Assembly: GCA_963756365.1 (NCBI GenBank)
Contig: CAVWNF010000003.1
Location: 124,001 to 188,000 of the forward strand
From: WHTI01 sp963756365
GTDB lineage: Bacteria; Actinomycetota; CADDZG01; WHSQ01
Length of the DNA: 64,000 nt
Reading direction: 5' to 3'
The notes beneath the pieces were generated by a model. That model saw only the letters and a list, made by a program, of their open reading frames with translations. It did no database searches and had not been told where the DNA came from. Of the stretch, positions 1 to 8,867 are shown piece after piece (within the stretch, counting starts at the first letter, position 1; every line of letters starts with the position of its first letter). The translations under genes were made by a program, and so were the position numbers.

Positions 1-2
1 AG

Positions 3-395
3 GGGGATCACGAAGGCTGGGCCCGGGTCAAGGAAGCTTCGTCGATCCCCGTTTTCGCCGACGAGGACGCCGAAGACGCCGCGGGTGTCGCGCGTCTAGC
101 GGGCCTCGTCGATGGGGTGAACCTCAAGCTCCGGAAGGCCGGCGGTATCAGGGAACTGGTGAAAGCTGCCGCGACCGCTCGTTCTCTTGGGATGAGCGTG
201 ATGATCGGTTGCGACCTCGAGTCCGGGATCGCCGCGTCGGCGGGAGCCAGCGTCGCGTCGCTGTGCGACTTCGTTGACCTGGATGGACCGACGCTCCTGG
301 CAACAGACCCCTATCCGGGCGTTGCCTACGACGGCGCGCGACTGGTCCTTTCCGAGCGACCGGGCCTGGGTGTCGAGGTCATCCCCGGTGCCTAG
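3..395 (+). CDS. dgcA: dipeptide epimerase / N-acetyl-D-glutamate racemase, C-terminal part
   Basis: Only the last ~130 residues are in the window; the gene enters from the left edge in frame 3. It belongs to the enolase superfamily (muconate-lactonizing-like barrel). The stretch ADEDAE carries the third metal-binding Asp and NLKLRKAGG carries the second catalytic Lys of the epimerase subgroup; GCDLESG follows, as in L-Ala-D/L-Glu epimerases. The next gene is DUF1611 (DgcN), and this pair is known to acetylate and racemise D-glutamate, so DgcA is a better name here than a peptidoglycan dipeptide epimerase. The stop overlaps the GTG start of dgcN by 8 bases, so the two are translationally coupled. 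The family is firm; substrate is inferred from the neighbour. Confidence 0.8.
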   Translation, partial: GDHEGWARVKEASSIPVFADEDAEDAAGVARLAGLVDGVNLKLRKAGGIRELVKAAATARSLGMSVMIGCDLESGIAASAGASVASLCDFVDLDGPTLLATDPYPGVAYDGARLVLSERPGLGVEVIPGA

Positions 396-1441
396 GTGCT
401 GGCTGGTTCTCGCCGACGGGTTCCTGACCGAGCGGAACGCAAAGACCGCTCACGGCGTACTGCGGTACTCCGAGGATCCGATCGCCGCGATCGTCGACCG
501 CGATCATTCCGGCAAGGACCTCGCCGATGTGATGCCCGAACTAGGTCGCTCTGCCCCGATCGTGGCGTCGGTGAAAGAGGGACTCGAACTAGGAGCGACG
601 GCCCTTTTGCTAGGGGTGGCGACGCCGGGCGGGTGGCTTCCGGATCACTGGAGGCAGTGGGTCGAAGAGGGTATCGCAGGGGGGTCTCGAGATCGTCAAC
701 GGTCTCCATGGATTCCTCAACGAGGATGCCGCGCTCGTCGCGCTCGCGGCAGAGCACGGTGTTCGTCTGTGGGACGTCCGAGAGCCTCCAACGGATATCC
801 CACTCTTCTCGGGTCGAAGCCTCGAGACACCGGCGCGATCGGTGCTCACCGTTGGGAGCGACTGCGCGGTAGGCAAGATGACGACCGCTCTCGAGATCGT
901 CAAGGCGGCGCGCGACGGCGGGACGAAGGCCGAGTTCATCGCCACGGGTCAGACCGGGATCATGATCGCGGGCAAGGGCATCGCGGTTGACCGGGTCATC
1001 TCAGACTTCACGGCTGGAGCCGCCGAGACCCTCGTCATGGACGCTTCTCCCGATTCCGAGTTGCTCATGGTCGAGGGCCAGGGGAGCTTGTGGCATCCGG
1101 CTTACTCGGGCGTGACCCTCGGCCTGCTTCACGGCACCGCGCCGGAAGCTCTCGTGTTCTGCCACCAACCGAACCGTACGCGCATCGAGGAGCCCCCCTT
1201 CACCCAACTGCCGCCTCTTCCGGAGATGATCGAGACCTATGAACATCTGGCCCGGTTCCTCCGTCCGGCCCCCGTGGCGTGCATCTCGTTGAACACACGA
1301 GGTCTCGAGCAAGACGTCGCCCGGTGGGCGATCGCCGAGATCGAGGAAACAACCGGGATCCCAACGGGTGATGTCTTCAACGGAGATGCGCCGAAACTCT
1401 GGAGAGCCCTCAAAGAGCGTCTCGGAGAGAAAGAGATCTAG
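388..1441 (+). CDS. dgcN: D-glutamate N-acetyltransferase-like protein (DUF1611), frame interrupted
   Basis: DUF1611/DgcN protein, expected ~350 aa. It begins at GTG 388, overlapping the dgcA stop. The N-terminal part (residues 1 to about 97, through WVEEGIAGG) reads in frame 1 and the rest (LEIVNGLHGFL onward) in frame 2; the switch is at a run of six G at 679-684, where five would keep the frame. The span is 351 codons plus one base. The second half holds a P-loop-like GSDCAVGKMTT, the EGQGSLWHP motif and VFCHQPNRTRI, all usual in the family. Known DgcN acetylates D-Glu, feeding DgcA. Either a real pseudogene or a one-base assembly insertion. Its stop shares the four bases CTAG with the stop of the convergent ClC gene. 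Confidence 0.78.
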
Positions 1442-3132
1442 GTTTCCGGGGCCTCGGCGGTGTCGAGGATCTCGTCCAGTTTGATCAGGTCTGATGTCGC
1501 GACGATCCCCGCGAGATTCCCGTCATCGTCCACGATGGGCAACGCGTCGGCACCTGCCGTTTCCATCGCCTCGACCGCTTGTTTGATCGTCCACTGAGGC
1601 CGTCCTACCGGAAGATCGGATGCCATCGCCTCCCCCACCGTCGTGGAGGCCCATCGCTCGCGTTCGATCGCTTCTAGTTCCTCCATCCGCATCAGGCCCA
1701 GATAGCGGCCCCCGTCGGTGACGGGGACCGACTTCCGGCGAGCTCCGATCAGGTGGTAGGTCAAGAATTCGTCGAGGGTCGCGGTTGGAGGGATCGTGTA
1801 CACGTCGGTCTGGATCGCCGCCGAGATCGGCAGCGAGAAACGTCGTTCGAGGTGGCCAGCGCGAGCCGCACGCTGGTAGGTCGAGACACTCGCCCGACCC
1901 ATGAAGATCTGGGACACCGCCGCGGCGATCAGCGCGGGGACCACGTAACCGGCTCGGCCGGTCGATTCGGCCACGAACACAACGCCAGCGAGTGGAGTCC
2001 TGTAGCCAGCGCCTAGGAACGCTGCGATACCCAGCATCGGGAAGAATGTCGTCGAGGTCGTCCCCACGAGGTTCCCGACGAGCCGCCCCAGCAGGGTGCC
2101 CTGGACGACGAGAGGGATGAAGAGCCCGCCAGTGCCCCCACCCGCGAGGGCCGCGGTTGAGACAACGCCCCTGATCATGAACAGCGCGATGACGAGCCAC
2201 GATCCTCGCTCGAACCCAACCGCCCAATCAACGCTCTCGTACCCGGGGCCGAGTCCGAGCGGTTGATGGAACAACGCGTCCGATGCGACCACCGCAAGAG
2301 CGATCACGAGTCCGGCGATCACCACCCTTAGTGCCGGATGACCCTTGCCGGAAAGCTCCTTGGACGCTTTCAGGATCCGGGCGAATCCTCTAGCCCCCAA
2401 CCCTGCGAGCAGTCCTAGGATCACGGCTCCGCCGAGGTCCCTCAGATCGAAGGGAGGGGAACCGGCGACTCGGAAGAGCGGCTCGGTGCCCGAGATCCCC
2501 GCGAAGACGACGTAGCTGGTCGCCGATGACACGAGCGCGGGGATCAGAGCTCTCCGAGCGAGGTCGGCTTGGAAGGGCACTTCGAGGGCGAAGATCACAC
2601 CCGTCGCGGGAGCCTTGAAGATCGCGGCGACACCTGCTGCCGCGCCAGCGACCAGCAGCACGTTCGCCTCGTCACGGCCGAAGAGTCGCGTGAAGCGGTG
2701 TTGCAGCGATGCGCCGATCCCTGCACCCGCGTACATCGAAGGTCCTTCGAGTCCTAGTCCACCTCCGCTGCCCAGCGTCGCGATGCCCGCCAAGAGCCGC
2801 GGCGGAACCTTCGCCAACTCGAGTCGCTTGTGACGGTCGTGATACGCCTGGATGTAGGCGTCCGAGGTCATGGGGCTCAGTCCACCGGGTGGGAAGTAGC
2901 GCAGGATAGTGACCGCTACCGCGAGGCCGATACCAGGCAGGACCGCCTGGAGCCACAGGGGCTGCTCGAACAGTCTCCGGAGAGAGACCTCGAGGATTAT
3001 CTCCTCGAATCCCGCCACAACTAGTCCCGTGGCGATGCCCGTGACGAAGGAGAGCAGGACGACTTTCTGCCATCGACGTTTGAAGTCGATGAATGAGTCG
3101 GCAGAGAGGAACGACGGGAGTCGGTTTCTCAT
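1438..3132 (-). CDS. ClC-family chloride channel/antiporter with C-terminal CBS pair
   Basis: Integral membrane protein of about 564 aa. The N-terminal ~420 residues form the ClC fold: GLGLEGPSMYAG matches the GxEGP selectivity-filter motif with the gating glutamate kept, and GGTGGLFIPLV matches the GxFxP motif. The last ~130 residues form two CBS domains (the second with DALPIVDDDGNLAGIVATSDL), which in this family sense nucleotides. Start ATG 3132 (MRNRLPSF) is preferred over GTG 3159, because it directly precedes the cytosolic helix leading to the first membrane segment. The inner gate Glu of CLC antiporters was not assigned, so channel versus H+/Cl- exchanger is open. Convergent with dgcN. 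Confidence 0.93.
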   Translation of the reverse strand: MRNRLPSFLSADSFIDFKRRWQKVVLLSFVTGIATGLVVAGFEEIILEVSLRRLFEQPLWLQAVLPGIGLAVAVTILRYFPPGGLSPMTSDAYIQAYHDRHKRLELAKVPPRLLAGIATLGSGGGLGLEGPSMYAGAGIGASLQHRFTRLFGRDEANVLLVAGAAAGVAAIFKAPATGVIFALEVPFQADLARRALIPALVSSATSYVVFAGISGTEPLFRVAGSPPFDLRDLGGAVILGLLAGLGARGFARILKASKELSGKGHPALRVVIAGLVIALAVVASDALFHQPLGLGPGYESVDWAVGFERGSWLVIALFMIRGVVSTAALAGGGTGGLFIPLVVQGTLLGRLVGNLVGTTSTTFFPMLGIAAFLGAGYRTPLAGVVFVAESTGRAGYVVPALIAAAVSQIFMGRASVSTYQRAARAGHLERRFSLPISAAIQTDVYTIPPTATLDEFLTYHLIGARRKSVPVTDGGRYLGLMRMEELEAIERERWASTTVGEAMASDLPVGRPQWTIKQAVEAMETAGADALPIVDDDGNLAGIVATSDLIKLDEILDTAEAPET

Positions 3133-3192
3133 CGATCGATCACCCGAGACTCCGTCCACACGTACTTACTAACCCACGCGGGGCGGACCCGT

Positions 3193-4557
3193 TCAGGGGG
3201 AGGGGTTGTGGGCGTCGTAGCGAGCGAACTGTGGGAGTCGCCACGCCATCAGTCCCACCCCGAGGCAGCACAGGACACCGCCCGAGACGACCGCGGTTCC
3301 AAGCGTGGTGAACGAGGCCACGACCCCTGCCTCTAGGTTCCCCAGGCTCGGGCCGCTTGCGACGACGGCAAGCTCCAGGCCGCTGAGTCGCCCGATCATG
3401 TGATGGGGGGTCGAGGCTTGCAGGATCGCGCTCCGGAAGATGGCACTGATGTCATCGGCCGCACCGGCCATGGACAGGAAGATGACACCCAGGACGACCG
3501 AACTGGAGAGTCCGAACCCGATCAGGGAGACTCCCCAACCGAGGACCGCGATGTAGACCACCAACCCCTGGCGCCTGATCTTGCCGGTCCAACCACTCGT
3601 CGCCGACGCGATGAGGGCCCCGGCGGCTGGCGCCGCGTACAGAACTCCGAGCACGGCCGGACCGCCGCCGTATCGTCCCAGAGCGAACGCTGGAAACAGG
3701 GCCTCCGGCATCCCGAACACCATCGCGTTGATGTCCACGATGAAGGAGCCTTGGATGACCTTCCTTCCCTTGAGGAACCTCAGGCCGTCGAACACCGAGC
3801 GGAGACTGACCGGATCGGCATCGTCCATCGGGGGTATCGGTCGGCATCGGTAGACGCACATCATCGAGATCAGGAACGTCAGCGCGTCGATGGCGTAGGT
3901 GAGGGGCAAGCCGACCACGGCGATGAGTGTCCCGGCAATCATCGGGCCGATGATCCCGCCGAGGCTATGAACGGACCCGCTCAGAGCAGCCGCCGCGGGA
4001 AGGTGCTTCTTCTCGAGGAGGAGCGGTGTTGCCGATCGGAGCGCGGGCGCCCCGATCGCGTAGAGGGCCGCCCCTGATGCCGCGAGCACGTACAAGACGA
4101 TGACGTTCCCGTGATCGAGAACGGCGTGGGTGACGAGGATGAGCGATGTCAGAGCGAACAGAGCGTCGGTGACCAGCAGCAATCTGCGGCGATCGACCGC
4201 ATCGGCGATGGCCCCTCCAACCAACGAGAGGAACAAGAGGGGAATCAGCTCGAAGAGTGCGGTGATCCCCACCGCAAGGGTCGAGTTCGTGATCTTGAAG
4301 ACCTGGTAGGGGATAGCCACGAAGGTGAGCTGGCTCCCGAGGAAAGAGATCCCCGAGCCCGCCCACAGCAGTCGGTAGTCGCGCGACCTTCGCAACGGTG
4401 TGATGTCCATCGCGACCCCGCGCACCCGTTGATACCAACTACGGGACGGGGGTGGTTCGGGCTCTAGCAAGTCTCTGTCGTCCACTTCGTCACTGTAGAA
4501 GTTCGAGTAGGGCGGACCCTGTCTGACCGGTGACATATCCGACCGCCCACGAGTCAT
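3193..4557 (-). CDS. MFS transporter (MFS_3 / EntS-like)
   Basis: 454 aa, 12 predicted membrane helices after a ~55-residue polar N-terminal tail. LRRSRDYRLLWAGSGISFLGSQLTFVAIPYQVF is the usual first helix of the MFS_3 group, and DAVDRRRLLLVTD is the helix 2-3 loop motif. This group exports siderophores and drugs; no substrate can be read from the sequence. It diverges from the EamA gene at 4694 across a 136-base intergenic region that must hold both promoters. ATG start at 4557. Confidence 0.88.
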   Translation of the reverse strand: MTRGRSDMSPVRQGPPYSNFYSDEVDDRDLLEPEPPPSRSWYQRVRGVAMDITPLRRSRDYRLLWAGSGISFLGSQLTFVAIPYQVFKITNSTLAVGITALFELIPLLFLSLVGGAIADAVDRRRLLLVTDALFALTSLILVTHAVLDHGNVIVLYVLAASGAALYAIGAPALRSATPLLLEKKHLPAAAALSGSVHSLGGIIGPMIAGTLIAVVGLPLTYAIDALTFLISMMCVYRCRPIPPMDDADPVSLRSVFDGLRFLKGRKVIQGSFIVDINAMVFGMPEALFPAFALGRYGGGPAVLGVLYAAPAAGALIASATSGWTGKIRRQGLVVYIAVLGWGVSLIGFGLSSSVVLGVIFLSMAGAADDISAIFRSAILQASTPHHMIGRLSGLELAVVASGPSLGNLEAGVVASFTTLGTAVVSGGVLCCLGVGLMAWRLPQFARYDAHNPSP

Positions 4558-4693
4558 AACCTCACAGAGTCGACCTGCCCTTCGTTTAGTAGGTGAGGGG
4601 TCGCTTATCGGCTCGGATGGCAGGCTTCACCTTTCTTCCTTCAGAGTTCTGCCGCTGAGGAATCTCAGGCTTCCAGAGAGGGTTCTGCGAAAC

Positions 4694-5668
4694 ATGGTGA
4701 CGACGAGGAACGGGACCGAGCACGACGCTCCTTCGTGGCTGGTGTGGGTGGCCCTGTGGACGGTCTATGTGGTGTGGGGCTCGACCTATCTGGCGATCCG
4801 GATCACCGTCGAGACACTTCCTCCCTTGCTTACCGCTGGAGTGAGGTTCCTGGTCGCCGGTTCGATCGTTCTGGGGATCATCCGGTGGCGCAAAGGCAGG
4901 GACGCTATCCGCCTCACCCGGGCCGAGCTCCTTTCCTGCTGTCTGATCGGTGGCGGGTTGCTCATGGGTGGTAACGGCCTCGTCGTACTCGCCGAGCAGG
5001 AGGTCCCATCGAGCCTCGCTGCACTCCTGATCGCGGCCGTTCCGTTGTGGGTCGTTCTGTGGCGCACGGTCACGGGCGATCGGGTTCAGGGCGGAACGCT
5101 CATCGGCGTCGCCGTGGGCTTCGTCGGGGTAGCGATCCTGGTCCTGCCGGGCGACCGGCCGAACGGAGCCAGTCTTATGGGTCTAGGGATGGTGATCCTT
5201 GCCTCCCTTATATGGGCGACGAGCTCGTTCATGTCTCCTCGGGTCCAACTCCCTCGCGATCCGTTCCTGTCCACCGGTGTCCAGATGCTGTTCGGCGCTG
5301 GGTGGTTGTTCTTCTTCGGACTCATCGGCGGTGAGGCGTCGGGTATCGATGTCTCGACTTTCTCTACGAGATCGATCCTTGCGCTCGTTTATCTGGTCGT
5401 GTTCGGTTCTCTCTTCGCCTTCACGGCCTACGTGTGGCTATTGCAGAATGCTCCGATCTCAAAGGTCGCGACCTATGCCTATGTCAATCCGGTGATCGCG
5501 ATCTTCCTCGGGTGGGCTGTGCTGAGTGAGAGGCTCACGGGCTCGATGATGATCGGGGCGACAGTCATCGTTACCGCGGTCGCTTTCATCGTGACCAAGG
5601 AAGGTCGCGCGAAGCGCCCCGATCTCATCGAGGTGCCACCTACGCTGGTAACCGCCGACATAGATTGA
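4694..5668 (+). CDS. EamA/DMT-family transporter (YedA/RhaT type)
   Basis: 324 aa with ten predicted helices in two EamA repeats. The first repeat starts at VWGSTYLAIRITVETLPP and the second after residue ~155 (GLGMVILASLIWATSSFMSP); a typical C-terminal stretch TYAYVNPVIAIFLGW is present near residue 260. The family exports amino acids and small metabolites from the cytoplasm; the substrate is unknown. ATG start. The sigma factor gene follows 46 bases downstream on the same strand, but functional linkage is not evident. Confidence 0.9.
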   Translation: MVTTRNGTEHDAPSWLVWVALWTVYVVWGSTYLAIRITVETLPPLLTAGVRFLVAGSIVLGIIRWRKGRDAIRLTRAELLSCCLIGGGLLMGGNGLVVLAEQEVPSSLAALLIAAVPLWVVLWRTVTGDRVQGGTLIGVAVGFVGVAILVLPGDRPNGASLMGLGMVILASLIWATSSFMSPRVQLPRDPFLSTGVQMLFGAGWLFFFGLIGGEASGIDVSTFSTRSILALVYLVVFGSLFAFTAYVWLLQNAPISKVATYAYVNPVIAIFLGWAVLSERLTGSMMIGATVIVTAVAFIVTKEGRAKRPDLIEVPPTLVTADID

Positions 5669-5714
5669 TCCGAACCGCAACCTGGCGCACGTGCTGTGCG
5701 TCTCTTGGGGTGAC

Positions 5715-6215
5715 ATGACACCAGCCTCTGATCGCGACCGCAGCTTCTCGGTGTTCTTCGCCGCACATGCGGAAGACGTCCGCCGACTTGCAGTCTTTCT
5801 CACCAGCGACCCCGAACAGGGCCGCGATCTCGCTCAGGAATCACTCGTACGCACCTACAGGGCGTGGGAACGGATCGAAGGAGACCCTTTCCCGTACTGC
5901 AAACGGGCGCTCGTGAACCTCGTGAGGAGTGCTCACCGGCGGAAACTCGTTGCCCTCAAACACACTCGGGCGGCCGCCACCGCAGAGGTTGAAGGATCTC
6001 GTGCCGCGTCAGTGGAGGATTGGATCGTCGTTCGAGACGCTCTCGCCCAACTTTCTCCCGTTCGCCGCGCTGCCGTTGTGATGCGTTTCTACGAGGACAT
6101 GAGCGAAGCGGACATCGCTCGCGCCCTCGATCGTCCGGTCAACACGGTGAAGTCCGACATCCATCGCGGCTTGAAGGCCCTCAGGCCGCACCTCGAAGAG
6201 GCGGTGAGGACATGA
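5715..6215 (+). CDS. ECF RNA polymerase sigma factor, SigE family
   Basis: 166 aa, group IV sigma-70. Region 2 lies at about residues 10-75 (DPEQGRDLAQESLVRTYRAW, then an arginine-rich end). Region 4 lies at about 105-160 with the helix-turn-helix MSEADIARALDRPVNTVKSDIHRGL. The SigE-family (ECF41-unrelated, actinobacterial SigE/M type) pattern is clear. ATG 5715 is preferred over GTG 5691, since family proteins begin just before the region 2 helix. The stop overlaps the next ATG in an ATGA junction, so the downstream membrane protein is co-translated and is the likely anti-sigma partner. Confidence 0.9.
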   Translation: MTPASDRDRSFSVFFAAHAEDVRRLAVFLTSDPEQGRDLAQESLVRTYRAWERIEGDPFPYCKRALVNLVRSAHRRKLVALKHTRAAATAEVEGSRAASVEDWIVVRDALAQLSPVRRAAVVMRFYEDMSEADIARALDRPVNTVKSDIHRGLKALRPHLEEAVRT

Positions 6216-7153
6216 GTTTCGAAACGGACCTGAAGGACCGGTTGGCTCGTGCATCTGACGCGATGCCGGGAGCTCCCCTCGAGTTGGGGGAGGTACTACC
6301 CAGGGCTCGGCGTTCTCGCCGGAACCGCATGGTCGTGATGGCATCTGCCGCAGTGCTTGTGGTCGTCGGCGGCATCACCACAGGGGTGATGCTCATCGGG
6401 TCAGACGACTCGCGTCCCCCAGTCATCAAGCCTGCTGGTCCGGGCCCCTCAGAGAGTGCCCCTGTCGAAGGGGGCCAGAGCTACGACAGCGCGGCCTCGA
6501 CCGTCGCCAGGTTCCTCGACGCGATCGGCGTCGATGGGGAACGGGCACGGGCGGAGGCGATGTGGGAGTTCTTCAGTCCGGTGACCAAGGCTCATTTCCA
6601 GAACGACGTGAACAACTTCGATCCCGTGTCGTTCAACGGCGAAACGCTGGGCGCATACGCCTACGCCGAGTCTCGCAAGATGAACCTCGTCATCATCTCG
6701 TCGTCCGATCAGGAAGCCGCGGGGGTGGTTGTCATCAGCGGATCGGTCACCCGTGAAGGTTCCACCGAAGAGGATGCATTCGCGATGCCCGTCAGGATCG
6801 TCGACGGCGAGACGACGATCGAGCTCTTCTCAGATGCCTCCTATCCGGAGGCGAAGGTCCCCGAGATCGGTGCCTACCCGACCCCTACGCTCCGCCCACG
6901 ACCAACGTTCGAAGTGATCGTGGATGACAGTAAGAGTTCGGAAGTGGTGTTCTCTCTCACCGGTCTGTCAGCCGGATCCTCGTCGCAGAGCGCTTCCGAG
7001 TACCACACCGCGAGCAGTGCTGCAGGCTCTCGTGCCGTCTACTCGTGGACCCCGGAAGAGGACCTCTTACCTGGCAGCTACGTGATCACTTTCGTGAACG
7101 TCGGCGAAGCGGGCGGCTTGTCCGCTTCCTCCGAGCTATTCACCGTGGAGTAG
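6212..7153 (+). CDS. putative anti-sigma factor-like single-pass membrane protein
   Basis: 313 aa. A ~33-residue cytoplasmic N-terminus (LARASDAMPG...VLPRARRSRRN) is followed by one membrane helix (MASAAVLVVVGGITTGVMLIG), a Pro/Ser-rich linker and an extracytoplasmic region of about 240 residues with no family I can name. The layout fits a membrane anti-sigma factor, and the ATGA overlap with the sigma gene supports this. No zinc (ZAS) HxxxCxxC motif is visible, so the binding mode would differ from classical anti-sigma factors. Function is inferred from context. Confidence 0.7.
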   Translation: MSFETDLKDRLARASDAMPGAPLELGEVLPRARRSRRNRMVVMASAAVLVVVGGITTGVMLIGSDDSRPPVIKPAGPGPSESAPVEGGQSYDSAASTVARFLDAIGVDGERARAEAMWEFFSPVTKAHFQNDVNNFDPVSFNGETLGAYAYAESRKMNLVIISSSDQEAAGVVVISGSVTREGSTEEDAFAMPVRIVDGETTIELFSDASYPEAKVPEIGAYPTPTLRPRPTFEVIVDDSKSSEVVFSLTGLSAGSSSQSASEYHTASSAAGSRAVYSWTPEEDLLPGSYVITFVNVGEAGGLSASSELFTVE

Positions 7154-7164
7154 CACCTCGATCG

Positions 7165-7956
7165 TCAGGAGTCGGAGTCACCGCGGTTCCGCCACCACCA
7201 GAAGGCGGCGAGACCGAGGATGATCGCGGCCGTAGCCGCGCCGTTCTCAACCGATACCTCAGGTTTCGGGAGGTGCAATCGATCTCTCAGGGGGACGGGA
7301 TCCCGGAAGAACTCGATCTCCCAACCGCGTTCCTGGGCGATCTTGCGCAGGTCGCGGTCCGGGTTCACTGCGACAGGGTGCCCGACAACTTCCATCATCG
7401 GCAGGTCCGTAGCTGAATCCGAATAGGCGAAGGACGAATCGAGATCGATGTCTAGCTCGACCGAAAGTTCTTTGATCGCTTCTGCTTTATGGGGTCCGTA
7501 CGCATAGAAGTCGAGTTCACCGGTGTACTTGCCGTCGACGATCGTGGGTCTGGTCGCTATCCAGCGATCAACGCGAAGCATCTCCCCGAGCGGAGCGACG
7601 ATCTCCTCTGGCGAGGATGAAACGATGCAGACCAACCGCCCTGCCGCGCGGTGGTCGTGCAACAATTCCAAGGCCTCGGCGTAGATCAGGGGAGATAGGA
7701 CCTCTTCAAAGACCTCCGTCACCACCGCCCTCACCTTGTCGGCTTCCCAGCCAGCAGTGAGCTTCGCTCCCTCTTCACGGATCCGGTCCATCTTCTGCTC
7801 GTCCGCGCCCATCAGCTGGAACACGATCTGCGCGTACATGGATTTGAGCAGGGTGGACCGGTGAAGGAGCCCCTCGCGCATGAACGATCGGCCCAGCGCG
7901 AGAGGGCTCGATCGAGCGATGATCGTCTTGTCTAGGTCGAAGAAGGCAGCTTCCAT
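7165..7956 (-). CDS. HAD-IB family phosphatase with C-terminal membrane anchor
   Basis: About 263 aa from ATG 7956, which places the catalytic FFDLDKT (DxDKT nucleophile motif) five residues from the N-terminus; a longer 282-aa frame is open but adds no conserved sequence. CIVSSSPEEIVAPL is motif II and the YSDSATDLPMMEVVG stretch is motif III/IV of SerB-like HAD-IB enzymes. The last ~20 residues (TAAIILGLAAFWWWRNRG) make a tail anchor. The same gene sits beside the Ssd/Tad locus in Mycobacterium and Streptomyces, and it diverges from ssd here. Substrate unknown. Confidence 0.88.
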   Translation of the reverse strand: MEAAFFDLDKTIIARSSPLALGRSFMREGLLHRSTLLKSMYAQIVFQLMGADEQKMDRIREEGAKLTAGWEADKVRAVVTEVFEEVLSPLIYAEALELLHDHRAAGRLVCIVSSSPEEIVAPLGEMLRVDRWIATRPTIVDGKYTGELDFYAYGPHKAEAIKELSVELDIDLDSSFAYSDSATDLPMMEVVGHPVAVNPDRDLRKIAQERGWEIEFFRDPVPLRDRLHLPKPEVSVENGAATAAIILGLAAFWWWRNRGDSDS

Positions 7957-8027
7957 GCCCTGGATTGTCGCGCCGAAAGTGATGTGGGCCACCGGATCAC
8001 GTACCGGAGGCACGCACCATCTGATCC

Positions 8028-8867
8028 ATGGACCTCATTCGGGTGGGCCTGGTCGCCTCTAGCCAGGAGGAACGAGAAGGGCTTGCGACGGCTTTCGATC
8101 ACGCCCCTATCTCGTGGGATGTGTCGTTCTTGGAGGACATCGATGGCGATACCGATGTCGTAGTCGGCTGCAGCGCGTCCGATGGGATCGACATCGTCTT
8201 CGATCCGTCGAACATCGAGGCGATGTTCTCCCAGGTGGCGCTTCTCGCCGCGCGCCCGACAACGTTGATCGTCGTGACCTCTGCATGCGGTGGGGTGGGT
8301 GTGACCACGATCGCTGTCCACCTCGCTCGGAGCATCGCCGCGCGAGCCGAGGTTTGCTACGTCGACATCGATCCCGAGGGTGGCGGAGCGGCGCGACTTG
8401 GCATGCCATCCGATGTCTGCCGCTTCCACCCCGATGAAGAGCTGAGGACGGTTCCACACGAGGGCTTCCGATGTGTGTTCGCTTCCAGAACTCCGAGCGC
8501 TGCGGTTACGGCGGCCGTCGAACTGTTTCCGGTCGTGATCGTGGATGCGCCGCGTTGTGCCTGGTCGGAGGTCGCTGATCTTGCGGCGACCTCGATCGTG
8601 GTCACTCCTCCGACTATCCCTGGGGTGGTGCGCACCAAGGTCTTGCTCGAGCGCATCCCGTCACCGAGGATCGTGGTGTCGAATCGCATAGGCCCCGGCG
8701 GAGATCGGACCGACAAGGAGCTCGCCCGCGAGTTGGGGTGCAGCTTCGATCTCCGCCTCGCCACCTGCGCCCGGCTTAGAGACGCCGAGGATGCCGCCGA
8801 CCTGGTGTGCGGTTTCACATCTCGGTGGGCACGTTCACTCGAGAGGTTGGCAGTGGCGGTGTCATGA
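8028..8867 (+). CDS. Ssd/CpaE-like (TadZ) MinD-superfamily protein of the Tad locus
   Basis: 279 aa. N-terminal ~80 residues are a receiver-like segment, then a MinD/ParA-type domain. The deviant Walker A reads SACGGVGVTTIA: both lysines of KGGxGK are replaced (by Cys and Val), so ATP hydrolysis is doubtful. VCYVDIDPEGGG is the Walker A' region and VVIVDAPRC the Walker B region. Homologues (Ssd in mycobacteria, CpaE/TadZ elsewhere) localise the pilus machine or affect septum placement. It couples to tadA by ATGA overlap. Confidence 0.82.
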   Translation: MDLIRVGLVASSQEEREGLATAFDHAPISWDVSFLEDIDGDTDVVVGCSASDGIDIVFDPSNIEAMFSQVALLAARPTTLIVVTSACGGVGVTTIAVHLARSIAARAEVCYVDIDPEGGGAARLGMPSDVCRFHPDEELRTVPHEGFRCVFASRTPSAAVTAAVELFPVVIVDAPRCAWSEVADLAATSIVVTPPTIPGVVRTKVLLERIPSPRIVVSNRIGPGGDRTDKELARELGCSFDLRLATCARLRDAEDAADLVCGFTSRWARSLERLAVAVS

